From contig JAIVLN010000008.1 of assembly GCA_020524245.1 (NCBI GenBank), positions 1 through 64,000 of the forward strand: a stretch of DNA of 64,000 bases. The letters are read 5' to 3'. Under the pieces are notes generated by a model. It ran no database searches and was not told the origin of the DNA. It saw only the letters and a program-made list of their open reading frames with translations. The stretch comes from Rossellomorea aquimaris (GTDB lineage: Bacteria > Bacillota > Bacilli > Bacillales > Fictibacillaceae). The translations under genes were made by a program, and so were the position numbers. Shown here one piece after another: positions 53,090 through 62,153 of this stretch (the first letter of the stretch is position 1; every line of letters starts with the position of its first letter).

Positions 53090-53525
53090 ATATATATCGT
53101 AATTTTTGAAGGATAGATGATGGTCTCAATTCAATTTCATGTACTTTCTCAAGATCCATCCAAACAGGTTCATAAATGCCTTTCTCTTCTGCATGATTGT
53201 AAAACTCAGGTCCAGTTCCTGTACCGAATACTCCACTTAATGATTTTACCAAGAAGAAATGATGTACCCCATGCCATTCGTCTATATGAATTAAGCGATC
53301 TATACTCACCTCTAATCCGAGCTCTTCTTTCCCCTCACGTATTGCTGTCTGTTCTGCAGTCTCCCCGTCTTCTATTCCACCACCAGGAACCACATAATAT
53401 TCAGCCTCGTTTTTCACTCTTCTAATGAGCGCAATCTTACCGTCTTGTATCAAAATCACTCTGCTCGAATCCCTCAAGTTCGTTTTGACCTCCTCTAATA
53501 GAGCATGTTCATTAAGCCGAATCAT
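53088..53525 (-). CDS. Nudix hydrolase
   Basis: 145 residues. The complete Nudix box GGGIEDGETAEQTAIREGKEELGLEV (read in parts: GX5EX7REGXEELG) binds Mg2+ and cleaves nucleoside diphosphate-X compounds. Substrate unknown. It is convergent with yjbH and divergent from the small membrane protein gene. Confidence 0.9.
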   Translation of the reverse strand: MIRLNEHALLEEVKTNLRDSSRVILIQDGKIALIRRVKNEAEYYVVPGGGIEDGETAEQTAIREGKEELGLEVSIDRLIHIDEWHGVHHFFLVKSLSGVFGTGTGPEFYNHAEEKGIYEPVWMDLEKVHEIELRPSSILQKLRYI

Positions 53526-53554
53526 AGGATAGTAATGAAGGGAGATGGGTGTGA

Positions 53555-53740
53555 ATGCCTATACGGATCGGAACGTTTATCGGGTTGATTTCCATTATTA
53601 TTAGTTTTATCCTAGTCGTGTTCGGTTTCCTCAAGCTTTTTCCATTGTTCATAGCCACTCCGCTCTTATTTATGTCAATCTTCTTCTTAATCTCACGCTT
53701 CAATAACCGTAATCGCTTCAAAGGCTTCAAGAACGCTTGA
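53555..53740 (+). CDS. Small membrane protein, unknown
   Basis: 61 residues. Two hydrophobic segments (about 5-25 and 27-47) and a basic C-terminal tail (RFNNRNRFKGFKN). The ATG is preceded by GGGAGATGGGTG. The position before pepF, where B. subtilis has a short gene, suggests a real gene. No family recognised. Confidence 0.6.
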   Translation: MPIRIGTFIGLISIIISFILVVFGFLKLFPLFIATPLLFMSIFFLISRFNNRNRFKGFKNA

Positions 53741-53766
53741 CGGCTACAGACTCCTTTAACATGTAA

Positions 53767-53801
53767 AAACTGGCCCATAACCGTAATGGCTGGGCCAGTT
53801 T
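53767..53801 (-). terminator. Intrinsic terminator of pepF
   Basis: AAACTGGCCCA / TGGGCCAGTTT perfect 11-bp stem, 13-nt loop; T-rich tail on the minus strand. Confidence 0.85.
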
Positions 53802-53811
53802 AACTTTATTC

Positions 53812-55632
53812 TTATTCGTCTTCGAAAAGCAATTCTTCCATTTCATCCAGGACACTTTCAAATACAGAAAGTGCTTCTTCAATCGGCTTGCTGCTTGTCA
53901 TGTCGACACCAGCCTTCTTCAACACCTCGATTGGATAATCTGAACTTCCCGCCTTCAAGAATTCCAGATAACGCTCAACCGCAGGTTCTCCTTCATTAAG
54001 GATTTGTTTGGAAAGTGAAGCAGCAGCACTGAAGCCTGTTGCATATTGATAGACATAGTAATTGTAATAGAAGTGTGGAATTCGTGCCCATTCCAGACCG
54101 ATTTCCTCATCGATGATGATGTCCTCACCGAAATACTTCTCGTTCAGTGCATAATACAGTTTTGTAAGCAAGTCAGGAGTCAATGCTTCTCCAGCTGCAG
54201 CACGTTCATGAATCATTTGTTCGAATTCAGCGAACATCGTCTGACGGAAAACGGTTCCACGGAATCCTTCCAAGTGGTGGTTCAACAGATAGAGCTTTTT
54301 CTTTTTATCATCGGTATTCTTCAACAAGTAATCGTTCAATAGTGCCTCGTTACAAGTTGAAGCGACTTCCGCTACGAAAATGGAGTAATTCGCATAAGGA
54401 TACGGCTGATTTTCCCTTGTGTAATAGCTGTGCACGGAGTGACCGATTTCGTGGGTCAACGTAAAGAGATTGTTTACGTTATCCTGCCAATTTAGAAGGA
54501 TGTATGGCATTGTTCCATACGTACCAGACGAATATGCTCCGCTTCGCTTCCCGACGTTTTCTTGAACGTCGATCCAGCGCTTTTCATATCCTTCACCAAC
54601 GATGTTTACGTACTTCTCACCCAGTGGTGCCAGGCTCTTGAGTACAAGCTCCTTCGCCTCGTCATAAGGGATTTCCATTTTGGCATCTTTTACAATTGGC
54701 GTGTACAGGTCGTACATGTGCAGCTCATCCAGGCCAAGCGCTTTTTTACGCAAGCGAACATAGCGATGAAGCAAGTGCAGATTATCGTTCACTGTTTTGA
54801 CGAGGTTGTCATACACCTGTTCTGGAATGTTGTTGGAATCCAATGCTGCCTGACGAGCAGAATCATATTTCCGCACGCGTGCATTGAAGTTATCTTTTTT
54901 AACGTTACCGCTCAATGTACTCGCGAACGTATTCTTAAACTTGTCATATGTTCCATACATGGCTTTGAACGCATTTTTTCGGACTTTAGGATCATCACTT
55001 TCCAAAAACCGGATATAGCGGCCATGTGTTATTTCGACTTCTTCCCCATTCTCATCTTTAATGGTAGGGAACTTCATATCGGCATTGTTAAGCATTCCAA
55101 AGGTGTTACTAGGGCTGCTCGTCACTTCGCTTACACCTGCAAGGAGCGCTTCTTCTTTTTGGGAAAGAACGTGAGGACGACTGCGATTGATTTCATCCAA
55201 GAAATGCTCATACAGTTTCAATTCTTCTTTTTCCTCAACGAAAGAACGGATTTGGCTTTCTTCCAGAGAGAGGATTTCAGGTACGATGTAGGAAAGGTGA
55301 CTGCTCGTCTCAGTTGCCAATGAAGCTGCGCGATCATTCAATCCTTGATAGAAAGAATTGGTCGTATCTTGATCATAGCGCATATGTGCATATGTATAGA
55401 GCTTTCCTAAGCGCATTGTTATCTCATCTTGTAATTGCAGCGCTTCATAGAACGTATGGGCAGATTCACCGAGTTTGCCCTGATATTGATCGATTTGGGG
55501 AATCATTTCTTTTACTTGTTTGAATTCTTGCTCCCATGCATCATCTGTTGAAAAGATATCTTCCAAGTCCCAGGTATCTTGGACAGGAATTTCGTCTCTT
55601 TTTGGAAGCGATTTCACTGCTTGTTCTGCCAT
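53812..55632 (-). CDS. pepF: Oligoendopeptidase F
   Basis: 606 residues. M3-family metallopeptidase with the zinc motif HEIGH (394-398) and the downstream ligand Glu in the FVAEVAST helix. It cleaves peptides of about 7-17 residues in the cytoplasm; overexpression in B. subtilis inhibits sporulation initiation through Phr peptides. Follows coiA on the same strand by 79 nt. Confidence 0.95.
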   Translation of the reverse strand: MAEQAVKSLPKRDEIPVQDTWDLEDIFSTDDAWEQEFKQVKEMIPQIDQYQGKLGESAHTFYEALQLQDEITMRLGKLYTYAHMRYDQDTTNSFYQGLNDRAASLATETSSHLSYIVPEILSLEESQIRSFVEEKEELKLYEHFLDEINRSRPHVLSQKEEALLAGVSEVTSSPSNTFGMLNNADMKFPTIKDENGEEVEITHGRYIRFLESDDPKVRKNAFKAMYGTYDKFKNTFASTLSGNVKKDNFNARVRKYDSARQAALDSNNIPEQVYDNLVKTVNDNLHLLHRYVRLRKKALGLDELHMYDLYTPIVKDAKMEIPYDEAKELVLKSLAPLGEKYVNIVGEGYEKRWIDVQENVGKRSGAYSSGTYGTMPYILLNWQDNVNNLFTLTHEIGHSVHSYYTRENQPYPYANYSIFVAEVASTCNEALLNDYLLKNTDDKKKKLYLLNHHLEGFRGTVFRQTMFAEFEQMIHERAAAGEALTPDLLTKLYYALNEKYFGEDIIIDEEIGLEWARIPHFYYNYYVYQYATGFSAAASLSKQILNEGEPAVERYLEFLKAGSSDYPIEVLKKAGVDMTSSKPIEEALSVFESVLDEMEELLFEDE

Positions 55633-55711
55633 AGTATTGTATTCCTCCTTCTAATCTCAACTAAATTCCATATTACCTTATCTCAATAATAAATTCGAGC
55701 AAGTACGTTTA

Positions 55712-56902
55712 TTATCCTTCATTACATGTAAGAATCATTCCTTGTAATTTGTCTTTTGCTTCTAAGACCGTTTTAGGGAGTTCAGGGTCCCGCTTTTTGA
55801 CAAATCGACCTTTTCCACCCCACCCGAGTAAACCGGCTTTCCGGAGACATTTCAAATAATCCATGATGGCATAGGATAAATGCGAATCGCTATGAAGGTT
55901 ATGCCTCACCTTGATCCGATACGTTTTTATCAGGTGCAAAAATGGTTTGTATACATCCTTGAATTGAAAGGAAGCTCCAACAGGGAGTGGCTTTATGATG
56001 TCAATAAGTAGGATGGTCTGCCAAACAAAGGATGGCGTTTCGAACCAGTACATATAATTGGATGGCACACCTGCTTCAATAGGAAAAAGACTCGGTACTG
56101 CCCCTGAATCAATCAGCCGATGTTTCATGAGAACGACGGACTCATCACGATTCACATGTAAATACAGTCTGTTTTTGAAAACTTTTTGGATCCAGAAGGA
56201 TATAAAATCTGTTGGTAAGGACTTCGGAGATGGTAAGACCATAGGAAAATGCGCTTTATGAAGAGGAATGGTTTTGCGTGCTGCGAATATGGTTTGTGAA
56301 GAGTACGGGATGATGGAATGAAGTATCGTAAATGCGGAAGTGAGCGGACAATAATACAGAAGGTAAGGTCTGCGGGAGTCATCAGGAGGATATTGCAAAG
56401 CGTTCAAAGCGAGGTCATCTAAGCGGTAAGTCGCTCCATTCAAGTGGGAAATCCTTTTCTCACCAAGAATCCAAATTGGATGAATTGCACCTTGTAGATA
56501 CGACGATGTTCTTTTATAAATGAGCTCGGCTGATAAGGAGGAGCACTGAAACTCAAATGCTACCGGAGGGGATTGTGAAGGTAGATACAGGTCAGGGCGT
56601 TGGTTCAATATAGGTAGATGTTTTTCAAGCTCTATTACGTAGTTCTGCTTTTCCAGCCATCGATACAGCTGCTTCTTTCCAAACAAGTGATACATCGATT
56701 CAGGTTCATATTCATCGCGGCATGAGGAGTCTTTCTTGTGTGCGAAATGCCAGATCTTTTTCGTTCCTAATTTCATAATCACTTCTTCTTGGCAAACGGG
56801 ACATCGGAACGTTTCTTTCGACCTCAATTGTACCAGGTCCTCTCTTCTCCAATTCTCGGCCAAGTTACAGAAATGGTTCTTATCCATTAATGCAGTTAAC
56901 AA
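55712..56902 (-). CDS. coiA: Competence protein CoiA
   Basis: 396 residues from TTG 56902 (GAGAGGTGA). An N-terminal zinc-finger-like CPVCQEEV with HFAHKK, then a nuclease-like domain with VAFEFQCSSLS that keeps the endonuclease-fold E-x-Q. CoiA helps DNA processing during transformation and may interact with RecA. The zinc-like and nuclease-like motifs are seen; active catalysis is not demonstrated. Upstream of pepF as in B. subtilis. Confidence 0.93.
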   Translation of the reverse strand: MLTALMDKNHFCNLAENWRREDLVQLRSKETFRCPVCQEEVIMKLGTKKIWHFAHKKDSSCRDEYEPESMYHLFGKKQLYRWLEKQNYVIELEKHLPILNQRPDLYLPSQSPPVAFEFQCSSLSAELIYKRTSSYLQGAIHPIWILGEKRISHLNGATYRLDDLALNALQYPPDDSRRPYLLYYCPLTSAFTILHSIIPYSSQTIFAARKTIPLHKAHFPMVLPSPKSLPTDFISFWIQKVFKNRLYLHVNRDESVVLMKHRLIDSGAVPSLFPIEAGVPSNYMYWFETPSFVWQTILLIDIIKPLPVGASFQFKDVYKPFLHLIKTYRIKVRHNLHSDSHLSYAIMDYLKCLRKAGLLGWGGKGRFVKKRDPELPKTVLEAKDKLQGMILTCNEG

Positions 56903-56982
56903 ACAGTCACCTCTCTTCTATAGTTTTAACATCGTTCCATTAATTGAAAAGATGTTGATGATAAGAATTCTCCATTTATGAA

Positions 56983-57015
56983 AAAGAAACCTCCTCAAAC
57001 GAGGAAGTTTCTTTT
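56983..57015 (-). terminator. Intrinsic terminator of cls
   Basis: AAAGAAACCTCCTC / GAGGAAGTTTCTTT with one mismatch, 4-nt loop, T run on the minus strand. Confidence 0.88.
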
Positions 57016-57023
57016 AACGAATA

Positions 57024-58538
57024 TCATAATAAAGGTGACAAGAGCCTTGATGTGGATTCAATTACCTTGTAATAGAACGAACGATTGGCGAAATCTTCGG
57101 GATGGATCTGTTTAGCTTCCTCCAGGTCATGGAGAAAATCTTCAACTAGCCTGAGCGTACTCTTTGTGCGATACAAGAAGGCATTCACTTCAAAGTTCAA
57201 ATGAAAGCTTCTCATATCCATGTTAGCCGTTCCGATCGAGGCCAATTCGTTATCAACGATGATCATTTTACTGTGCAGAAATCCTTTCTCATACTCATAC
57301 ACTTTTACACCAGCCTCCATCAAGCTAGGGAAATAGGATCTTGAGGCATGGAACGGAAGATGTTTGTCCGGTTTCGCTGGGAAAAGGATACGGACATCGA
57401 TTCCACTTAACGCTGCCACACGGAGGGCATTCAAAATATCTTCATCAGGTATGAAATAAGGTGATGTAATCCATATCGAGCGTTTCGCTGAAATGATCAT
57501 AGAGAAAAACAGCTTTTTGATCACGTCCCATTGATGATCTGGTCCACCTGCAATCATCTGTACTCCGCCATACACTTCTTCTGTCGGGATTGCCGGGGAC
57601 AAATAGATTGGTTCCAACAACGTCTCCCCTGTCATGGAAAACCAATCTTGCAGGAAGATCAATTGCAAACTGCGTACCGCTTCTCCTTTTACCATCAAAT
57701 GTGTATCTCTCCAAAACCCATAAGCCTGATTCAAACCTAAATATTCATCACCGATGTTCAACCCACCAACAAATCCAACGTTCCCATCGATCACGACGAT
57801 TTTCCGGTGATTACGGTAATTAATCTTATTGTTGAAAAGCGGTAGCTTAACCGGGAGGAACGGGACAGCTTGAACTCCTGCCTTCCGGAGTTCATCAATA
57901 TATCCTCTCGACAATTTCCAGCTGCCAACCGCATCATACAAAAAACGTACCTCAATACCCTCTTTCGCTTTTTCCATGAGTACTTCTTGTATCTGTTTCC
58001 CGATCCCGTCATCTCTGACGATGTAGTATTCCATATGTATATGTTCTTCTGCTTTTTCCAGCGCATCAAGAATCCAATGGTATGTTTCTTGACCATTGGT
58101 AAGAACTCTCGTTTCTGTATTGAACGAAATCGGACTCTTACCCAGCTTTTGCGCGAGCTTGAATAGAAGTCTTTGATGGTCCCCCATCATCTGCATTTGT
58201 TCATCATCTATCGGCCTGTTCTGCTCGAATCTCGAAAAGGCTTCTTGGTCCGTGAGAGCTTTTTGGTCGAACATCTTCTTTTTCCGATAGTTACGACCGA
58301 AGAGCATGTAGAAAAAGAATCCTACAAGCGGAAATGCCGCCAGCACAACAAACCAGGTCAAGGTTTGAGATGGATGACGGTTCTCAAGGAAGATGACAAT
58401 TCCGATAAAAAGAGCGGAAAATGTGAAAAAGATACTCAGTGCCCCGAGGATCCAATTCTCCCAATATGGCTTTGTAATGACGAACAATGTCAGAATCAGT
58501 GCTACAAATAAGGTGACCTGCAATGTTTTTTTGAACAT
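57024..58538 (-). CDS. cls: Cardiolipin synthase
   Basis: 504 residues. Two N-terminal transmembrane segments (about 8-25 and 30-52, then a third near 60-80) and two phospholipase-D HKD motifs: NHRKIVVIDG and HSKMIIVDN. It condenses two phosphatidylglycerols to cardiolipin. It stands between coiA and mecA, an insertion relative to the B. subtilis order. Which of the Cls paralogues (ClsA, YwjE, YwiE) it matches cannot be decided here. Confidence 0.95.
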   Translation of the reverse strand: MFKKTLQVTLFVALILTLFVITKPYWENWILGALSIFFTFSALFIGIVIFLENRHPSQTLTWFVVLAAFPLVGFFFYMLFGRNYRKKKMFDQKALTDQEAFSRFEQNRPIDDEQMQMMGDHQRLLFKLAQKLGKSPISFNTETRVLTNGQETYHWILDALEKAEEHIHMEYYIVRDDGIGKQIQEVLMEKAKEGIEVRFLYDAVGSWKLSRGYIDELRKAGVQAVPFLPVKLPLFNNKINYRNHRKIVVIDGNVGFVGGLNIGDEYLGLNQAYGFWRDTHLMVKGEAVRSLQLIFLQDWFSMTGETLLEPIYLSPAIPTEEVYGGVQMIAGGPDHQWDVIKKLFFSMIISAKRSIWITSPYFIPDEDILNALRVAALSGIDVRILFPAKPDKHLPFHASRSYFPSLMEAGVKVYEYEKGFLHSKMIIVDNELASIGTANMDMRSFHLNFEVNAFLYRTKSTLRLVEDFLHDLEEAKQIHPEDFANRSFYYKVIESTSRLLSPLL

Positions 58539-58627
58539 GTTGAATTCATCCCTTGAGTTCTTCGTATAGTGGCTTGCTTATCCATTATGTAACGAAATTT
58601 TTGGAAAAACAAGCCTCAGAACAAAAT

Positions 58628-58661
58628 GAAAAACGCCGAAATTCAAGGAGAAAATCGGCGT
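58628..58661 (-). terminator. Intrinsic terminator of mecA
   Basis: ACGCCGA / TCGGCGT with long loop, then TTTTTC on the minus strand. Confidence 0.75.
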
Positions 58662-58665
58662 CACT

Positions 58666-59346
58666 TTACTTCTCAGGGAAGTATCCGCTCATTTGATCGA
58701 GCGCATTTTCTAATATGATCACTTTACCGTATTCTTCAATACGGTGTACAGTCAATTCAGTTTCATCACCATACTCAAGCATTTGACTGAGAACGTCATC
58801 TTGCTCAGCTTCACTGAACGTATCATCGAAGGTTACATACAGATAGTACTTCCCTTCATAATGATAAAGGCTATCCATAAATGTTTCTGTACTCACATTG
58901 TGACTTAAGGAAATCACATCTTCAATATCCGGGAAGCGGAGCATGAAGGACAAGTAATCTTCATCATCTGTTTCAACAGAACTTTCATCCTGATCTTCCT
59001 CAGTACTGAAGTGATTGTCGAGCATTTTTTCAATATTCTCGTCAACTGGTAAGTCTACTTGCTTGTCGTCTGATATCGGCAGCTCCAACTTCGAGCCGTC
59101 TTGAGATAGTGAAGCTCTTGTCACAAGAATTTCCAGTCCCTTATCCAAAGCTTGGACTTGGATCCACAACGGACCTTCTAAAGAAAACTGTTCCTGTTGA
59201 TGGGCTTCATCCATCATCTCCCAGAATAACTCTTCTCCTCGCTCTCGATTCTGCCAAATCTCTTCTTTATCAAAGCCTCTTGTTTCTATATCATGATACG
59301 TTATAAAAAATTTGATCGTATACTCATTGACACGTTCTATTTCCAT
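58666..59346 (-). CDS. mecA: Adaptor protein MecA
   Basis: 226 residues from ATG 59346 behind AAGGGAGAG; the in-frame codons upstream lack a ribosome site. Begins MEIERVNEYTIKFFITYHD, the conserved substrate-binding N-domain; an acidic linker (about 110-150) precedes the ClpC-binding C-domain (from about 140). It targets ComK and other proteins to ClpCP. Together with YjbH and Spx it forms the proteolytic regulation theme of this region. Confidence 0.95.
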   Translation of the reverse strand: MEIERVNEYTIKFFITYHDIETRGFDKEEIWQNRERGEELFWEMMDEAHQQEQFSLEGPLWIQVQALDKGLEILVTRASLSQDGSKLELPISDDKQVDLPVDENIEKMLDNHFSTEEDQDESSVETDDEDYLSFMLRFPDIEDVISLSHNVSTETFMDSLYHYEGKYYLYVTFDDTFSEAEQDDVLSQMLEYGDETELTVHRIEEYGKVIILENALDQMSGYFPEK

Positions 59347-59707
59347 GGTGTTTCTCTCCCTTCGATCCAGATTGCCACCTGGAAGAGATGTTGAACCCCT
59401 GTATTTTGAAAAGTATTTCTTCACTTAGTATAGGTATTCCCGATTTGGGTGTAGCTAAATCAATTATCAAAAAGTTGGAGTTTCTTGTACTTCTATTCTA
59501 TGATAAATAAGTAAGGAATGAAATAAAAATGCATGACCATTTTTTGTTTTTCCGCAGAAATAGGCAATTTACCGATACCACTGGTGCTTGACGGTTCGTG
59601 AAAACTATTTTATACTTTCAACGTTCTGCAGTTTGTACATACTTTTTGTGATTGTACGTGCATATGATTTCTACGTCAAGTGTTACATATAGAAAGGGGT
59701 TTCCCAC
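59347..59707. promoter_or_regulatory. mecA / terC divergent region with SigA promoter
   Basis: 361-nt gap. On the plus strand TTGACG (59588-59593), 17 nt, TATACT (59611-59616) is a good SigA promoter for the TerC gene; its start is about 85 nt upstream of the TTG codon. No yybP-ykoY manganese riboswitch hallmarks were seen in the leader. The mecA promoter must lie on the other strand but is not clear. Confidence 0.65.
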
Positions 59708-60379
59708 TTGGAATCAGAATTTCTCATAGCATTGCTTACCATCATTGCGATCGACATCGTGTTGGGAGGAGACAACGCCGTCGTCATCGCACTTGCAAGT
59801 CGAAATCTCCCGGAGCATCAACGGAACAAAGCGATTTTCTTCGGTACTGGACTCGCCATCTTTGTGCGGGTTATTTTAACGATCGTTGCCGTCTATTTGT
59901 TGAAAGTACCTTACTTGTTGTTGATCGGTGGACTTCTACTCGTTTACATCTCTTATAATCTTCTAGCCGAAGATGATGGAGAGACCAATATTAAAAGTGG
60001 CACAACACTCGCAGCAGCAATCAAGACGATCGTTGTTGCAGACATCGTTATGGGACTTGATAACGTCCTTGCGATCGCAGGTGCCGCTCACGGCAACATT
60101 TTACTCGTCATCATCGGGTTGCTTGTATCCGTTCCGATCATCATCTGGGGAAGTAAGTTGATCCTTCACTTCATGGAGCGTTTCCCAGCAATCGTCTATA
60201 TCGGAGCTGGAATACTGGCCTATACCGCCGCTAAAATGATACTTGAAGAACCGATTGTCCAAACATGGATCGGTCACAATCAAATGATTGAACTACTGAT
60301 CTATCTAGTCATCATCGGTGGTGTCCTGTTCTTCGGGTGGCTCTCCGGCCGAGTCAAAGCAAGCGAAAGCACAAACTAA
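59708..60379 (+). CDS. yjbE: TerC family membrane protein, YjbE-like
   Basis: 223 residues from TTG 59708 behind AAAGGGG. Seven hydrophobic segments, with the metal-binding acidic motifs IDIVLGGDNAVVIALAS near residue 15 and VADIVMGLDNVLAIAG near 115, which define TerC. Members export manganese and support metalation of exported proteins. The order mecA-yjbE-spx matches B. subtilis. Confidence 0.92.
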   Translation: MESEFLIALLTIIAIDIVLGGDNAVVIALASRNLPEHQRNKAIFFGTGLAIFVRVILTIVAVYLLKVPYLLLIGGLLLVYISYNLLAEDDGETNIKSGTTLAAAIKTIVVADIVMGLDNVLAIAGAAHGNILLVIIGLLVSVPIIIWGSKLILHFMERFPAIVYIGAGILAYTAAKMILEEPIVQTWIGHNQMIELLIYLVIIGGVLFFGWLSGRVKASESTN

Positions 60380-60393
60380 ACAGACAAACTAGG

Positions 60394-60430
60394 AGCTTAT
60401 CTGATTTTATTAATCGGGTAGGCTTTTTTT
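60394..60430 (+). terminator. Intrinsic terminator of the TerC gene
   Basis: AGCTTATCTGATT / AATCGGGTAGGCT, 13 pairs including G-T pairs, followed by TTTTTTT. Confidence 0.78.
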
Positions 60431-61453
60431 GTGGGATTTAATGAGTTTTGTGGATTGATGGGGATCGAGTGATTCGAGCAGGTAAGTGCGGTTTGAGGTG
60501 GTGCCTTGGTGTGGGAGGTTCAACTTCTTCAAAATGTAATTTGCACCAGCAACAGAATTGATATGAAGGTATTCTCTAACCTGATGATTAGTGATAGTGG
60601 AATTAATGAGTAGGAAATAATCTTGAAGAGCTTTAAGGTGAGCTGATTTAGAGGAGAATTTACAAGTGAGACAAACCCACTTTCCGTGCACTCTTTTCAT
60701 TGGAAGAGAGGCGCATTGAGGACAGTGGACACCAGTTAGCAGATCTTGCGTTTTAATATTATATTTTTTCAATAAGTCGGGATTTGCAGGTTTATGGTGT
60801 TTAATGAAGAGTTTCGTGATCTTTTTCAGTTGCTTAGTAGAGAGGATTTCTTTCTGATGAGTTGATTGAAGATTGTGGATACAGTCAAGCAGTTTTGTAG
60901 TTCTTATCACTTTTTTAGAGAGACTTTCCTCATTGTTTAAAGGAACAATTTTTGCTCGATCATTTGCTACAATAACGTAAGATTGAATAGGAATGTTAAC
61001 AGGGAATTGAAAATTCTCCAACCACTTTAAGAATTGATAATGCTGATGATTTACCTGTTGTATTGGGTCTTTGTACACCTCTTCCCTACCACCAACTTCT
61101 TGAATCAGTTGATTATATTTCGTGTCAAATTTCAGTGTGCCCGCCATGTTTTTCACTTCCAAAATGAGTATGAAGTTTGAATGGAGTAATAACGTATCGA
61201 TCTGGAAGTGATAATTGTTGCTACTCAATAACCTGAGACCCTGACAGATTACATAGTCCTCCATGTTAAGAAAGCTGGTGTAATAATCGAGCGACCTTTC
61301 ACCCCAATCGCCTGATTTAATGGACCTCAAGCTTCTTTCAATTTCCATTCGAGCTGGATGATCAAGTTCAATTCTTCTTAATAATGCTTCAAGTTTTTCT
61401 CTGGTGTAGGATTTAAATTGGATTTTTTGCTTCAAAAAATCACACCTTTTCAT
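60410..61453 (-). CDS. NERD domain protein with zinc-ribbon
   Basis: 347 residues. NERD nuclease-like domain at about 50-170 (GDWGERSLDY, QIDTLLLHSNFILILEVKNMAG with the D-x10-E-x-K nuclease pattern). A C-terminal zinc-ribbon (about 250-282, CPQC and CLTC) resembles topoisomerase-type fingers. NERD proteins are predicted DNA-processing nucleases, possibly in plasmid or mobile DNA handling. Bacillus copies occur in variable genomic spots; function is untested. The upstream side holds the 21-bp repeat array. Confidence 0.85.
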   Translation of the reverse strand: MKRCDFLKQKIQFKSYTREKLEALLRRIELDHPARMEIERSLRSIKSGDWGERSLDYYTSFLNMEDYVICQGLRLLSSNNYHFQIDTLLLHSNFILILEVKNMAGTLKFDTKYNQLIQEVGGREEVYKDPIQQVNHQHYQFLKWLENFQFPVNIPIQSYVIVANDRAKIVPLNNEESLSKKVIRTTKLLDCIHNLQSTHQKEILSTKQLKKITKLFIKHHKPANPDLLKKYNIKTQDLLTGVHCPQCASLPMKRVHGKWVCLTCKFSSKSAHLKALQDYFLLINSTITNHQVREYLHINSVAGANYILKKLNLPHQGTTSNRTYLLESLDPHQSTKLIKSHKKSLPD

Positions 61454-61539
61454 AAGATAGATGTTTCTTTCTCTTTAATGAACCGAAATACCTTTATTAG
61501 GTGCTATTTTTTCTTTTTACTTGCTTGGGGATGAGCTGG

Positions 61540-61665
61540 TTTTAGAAAAATTAAGTGATGTTTTGTAAAATTTAGGGGTAGTCTTAGAATTTTGAGCAGG
61601 TATCTTTGAAAAAACAAGGCGAGTTTTAGAAATTTAGGGATGGGTTTTAGAATTTAGTAAAAAGT
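61540..61665. repeat. Six tandem degenerate 21-bp repeats
   Basis: Units begin at 61540, 61561, 61582, 61603, 61624 and 61645, exactly every 21 bp, with T(T/C)TT(A/T/G)(G/T)AA at each start; the best pair is TTTTAGAAATTTAGGGATGG and TTTTAGAATTTAG. A rough consensus is TTTTAGAAATTTAGGGGTGG. Frames are not open, so it is non-coding. It lies 87-212 nt upstream of the NERD gene and past the spx end. Within the 304-nt gap 61454-61757 nothing else is seen except the spx terminator. Confidence 0.75.
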
Positions 61666-61710
61666 ACCCAGCCCCGGCACACCCCCACACCCGTTCCTAA
61701 AACAACAGAA

Positions 61711-61754
61711 AAAAGACTGTTGCCTCACCATCGGTTAAGCAGCAGTCTTTTTTA
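61711..61754 (-). terminator. Terminator of spx
   Basis: AAAAAAGACTG / CAGTCTTTTTT with inner TTGC / GCAG pairing; a T run on the minus strand. It lies just downstream of the spx stop. Confidence 0.85.
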
Positions 61755-61757
61755 TCG

Positions 61758-62153
61758 TTAGTTGACCATTTTTTGTGCTTCTTGCAATTGGAACGTACGA
61801 ACTTTACGTGGTAAGAAGCGGCGGATTTCGTCTTCGTTGTATCCGACTTGTAGACGTTTTTCGTCGATCATGATCGGACGGCGAAGGAGTCCAGGGTTCT
61901 CACTCATTAGTTCGAATAGATCTTGCAACGGCATCGTTTCAAGATTCACGTTCAATTCTTGGAATGTTTTTGAGCGCTTAGAAACGATTTCATCCGTACC
62001 TTCTTCTGTCATACGAAGGATTTCTTTCAGCTCATTGATTGACAGTGGCTCTGAGAAGATATTACGCTCTTGGAAAGGTATTTCGTGCTCTTCTAACCAA
62101 GCTCTCGCCTTTCTGCATGAAGTACAGCTTGGGGAAGTATATAGTGTAACCAT
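61758..62153 (-). CDS. spx: Transcriptional regulator Spx
   Basis: 131 residues. C10-TS-C13 redox switch at the N-terminus ([20 protein letters not shown]), the RNA polymerase alpha-CTD contact region and [24 protein letters not shown] (in parts). Spx binds the alpha subunit and activates thiol-stress genes when oxidised. Stability is set by YjbH-ClpXP, encoded 9 kb away. In B. subtilis its promoters are under PerR and YodB control; the region upstream here has a Fur-type palindrome. Confidence 0.97.
   Translation of the reverse strand: MVTLYTSPSCTSCRKARAWLEEHEIPFQERNIFSEPLSINELKEILRMTEEGTDEIVSKRSKTFQELNVNLETMPLQDLFELMSENPGLLRRPIMIDEKRLQVGYNEDEIRRFLPRKVRTFQLQEAQKMVN

Noticed and set aside
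54562-55323. Long open frame (253 codons) antisense to pepF
   Set aside because: It lies wholly inside a well-conserved peptidase gene, has no ribosome site and its product looks like a frame shadow.
59617-59707. yybP-ykoY manganese riboswitch ahead of the TerC gene
   Set aside because: The leader of about 85 nt lacks the conserved loop sequences and has no terminator before the start.
61540-61665. CRISPR array
   Set aside because: Repeats are directly abutting 21-mers without unique spacers and are degenerate; no cas genes are present.
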